A program made the translations under genes and the position numbers. Below are positions 34,204-34,617 of a stretch of 34,617 bases of DNA, one piece after another. The first letter of the stretch is position 1; every line of letters starts with the position of its first letter. Below the pieces are notes generated by a model. It worked only from the letters and a program-made list of their open reading frames with translations, made no database searches and was not told where the DNA came from. Origin of the DNA: Candidatus Mediterraneibacter intestinavium (lineage in GTDB: Bacteria > Bacillota > Clostridia > Lachnospirales > Lachnospiraceae); NCBI GenBank assembly GCA_019119205.1, contig DWXK01000077.1, positions 1-34,617 of the forward strand, read 5' to 3'.

Positions 34204-34617
34204 TCAGGCACACCCTATCAGGACCTCTTTCCCCTGAAATGCAAATCCGTATTTCTTAATCCTTTCATTCGGAAAGCCTTTTGCCTGCAATACAGTATCG
34301 TACTTTTTATCATTGATCTGTCTGAGCGCCGACTGTACTGTAGCCGACAAATCCATTTCATCTTCGGAGTCTCTTACTTTGAACTCCATGATATAGGCAT
34401 TATCTCTCGGGTCATATGGCTCCAATATTACATCGTATCTGCCAAATCCGCTTTCCCTGTTAGACGTGACGCTGTATCTGTCTTCCAGTTCTACGATCAG
34501 ACCCAGCACAAAGCCGTGATAAAAGCGCTCAGGTTCGGTTTCTTTCGACGGCTTTCTTCCTGTATCAAAAAAACTGAACGTAGAAACAGCCACGCGATTC
34601 ATATATAGATTCATTGC
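34204..34617 (-). CDS. AAA-ATPase-like protein, C-terminal PDDEXK part (truncated at window edge)
   Basis: The frame is open through the right edge (codon GCA at 34615-34617), so the start lies outside. The visible 137 codons hold the PD-(D/E)XK core: SGFGRYDVILEPYDP with its Asp, then AYIMEFKV with Glu and Lys, and the family's ending 'KKYGFAFQGKEVLIGC'. It resembles the C-terminal half of the protein at 7042-8721 but is clearly diverged. It converges on the AraC gene with only 10 bases between the stops. Whether the gene is intact cannot be seen. Confidence 0.85.
   Translation of the reverse strand, partial: AMNLYMNRVAVSTFSFFDTGRKPSKETEPERFYHGFVLGLIVELEDRYSVTSNRESGFGRYDVILEPYDPRDNAYIMEFKVRDSEDEMDLSATVQSALRQINDKKYDTVLQAKGFPNERIKKYGFAFQGKEVLIGCA

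Overview
This window is about 34.6 kb of roughly 50% GC chromosome. It most resembles a gut Lachnospiraceae species (Firmicutes, Clostridia). The grounds are the family mix (Y-family polymerase with a YolD partner, Hcp with a Crp/Fnr regulator, gram-positive glycoside locus, AAA-ATPase-like/PDDEXK proteins, an Rpn-type fragment), the AGGAGG ribosome sites, and GAAC-N4-GTTC SOS boxes. The species cannot be fixed by eye. No tRNA, rRNA, CRISPR array, insertion sequence or prophage was seen.

Layout, left to right. (1) 1-381: edge-truncated Rpn/PD-(D/E)XK nuclease-family gene that seems to have lost its catalytic core by an in-frame deletion. (2) 593-5346, minus: ABC-2 type operon (ATPase, permease, GldG-like protein, DUF4340 protein) with overlapping genes. 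(3) 5589-6917, plus: ThrE-type threonine/serine exporter with its own promoter and terminator. (4) 7042-8721, minus: AAA-ATPase-like/PDDEXK protein. (5) 8931-12593, minus: two-gene heterodimeric ABC exporter whose degenerate and consensus ATP sites can be assigned by residue, followed by a terminator with a partly duplicated arm. (6) 12897-17534, minus: potABCD polyamine importer, divergent from a GNAT acetyltransferase (17710-18135) across a palindrome holding both -35 boxes. (7) 18202-20573: Crp/Fnr regulator divergent from hcp, with two palindromes placed as operators. (8) 20621-22214, minus: Y-family DNA polymerase plus YolD-like gene behind a twin SOS-box promoter that also folds as a terminator.

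(9) 22553-34193: the most coherent accessory system. An AraC regulator (plus) is divergent from a minus-strand run of GH3 beta-glucosidase, GPH cation symporter, GH78 alpha-L-rhamnosidase, alpha/beta-hydrolase esterase and a second GH78. None of the enzymes shows a signal peptide. The inferred job is import of an intact, possibly acylated, rhamnose- and glucose-containing glycoside (rutinoside- or neohesperidoside-like plant glycosides are candidates) and its breakdown in the cytoplasm. Direct repeats with a 20-bp period in the AraC/GH3 intergenic region are the likely AraC operator. The GH3 and one GH78 share an unusual helical C-terminal tail. (10) 34204-34617, minus: C-terminal part of another AAA-ATPase-like/PDDEXK protein, cut by the window edge.
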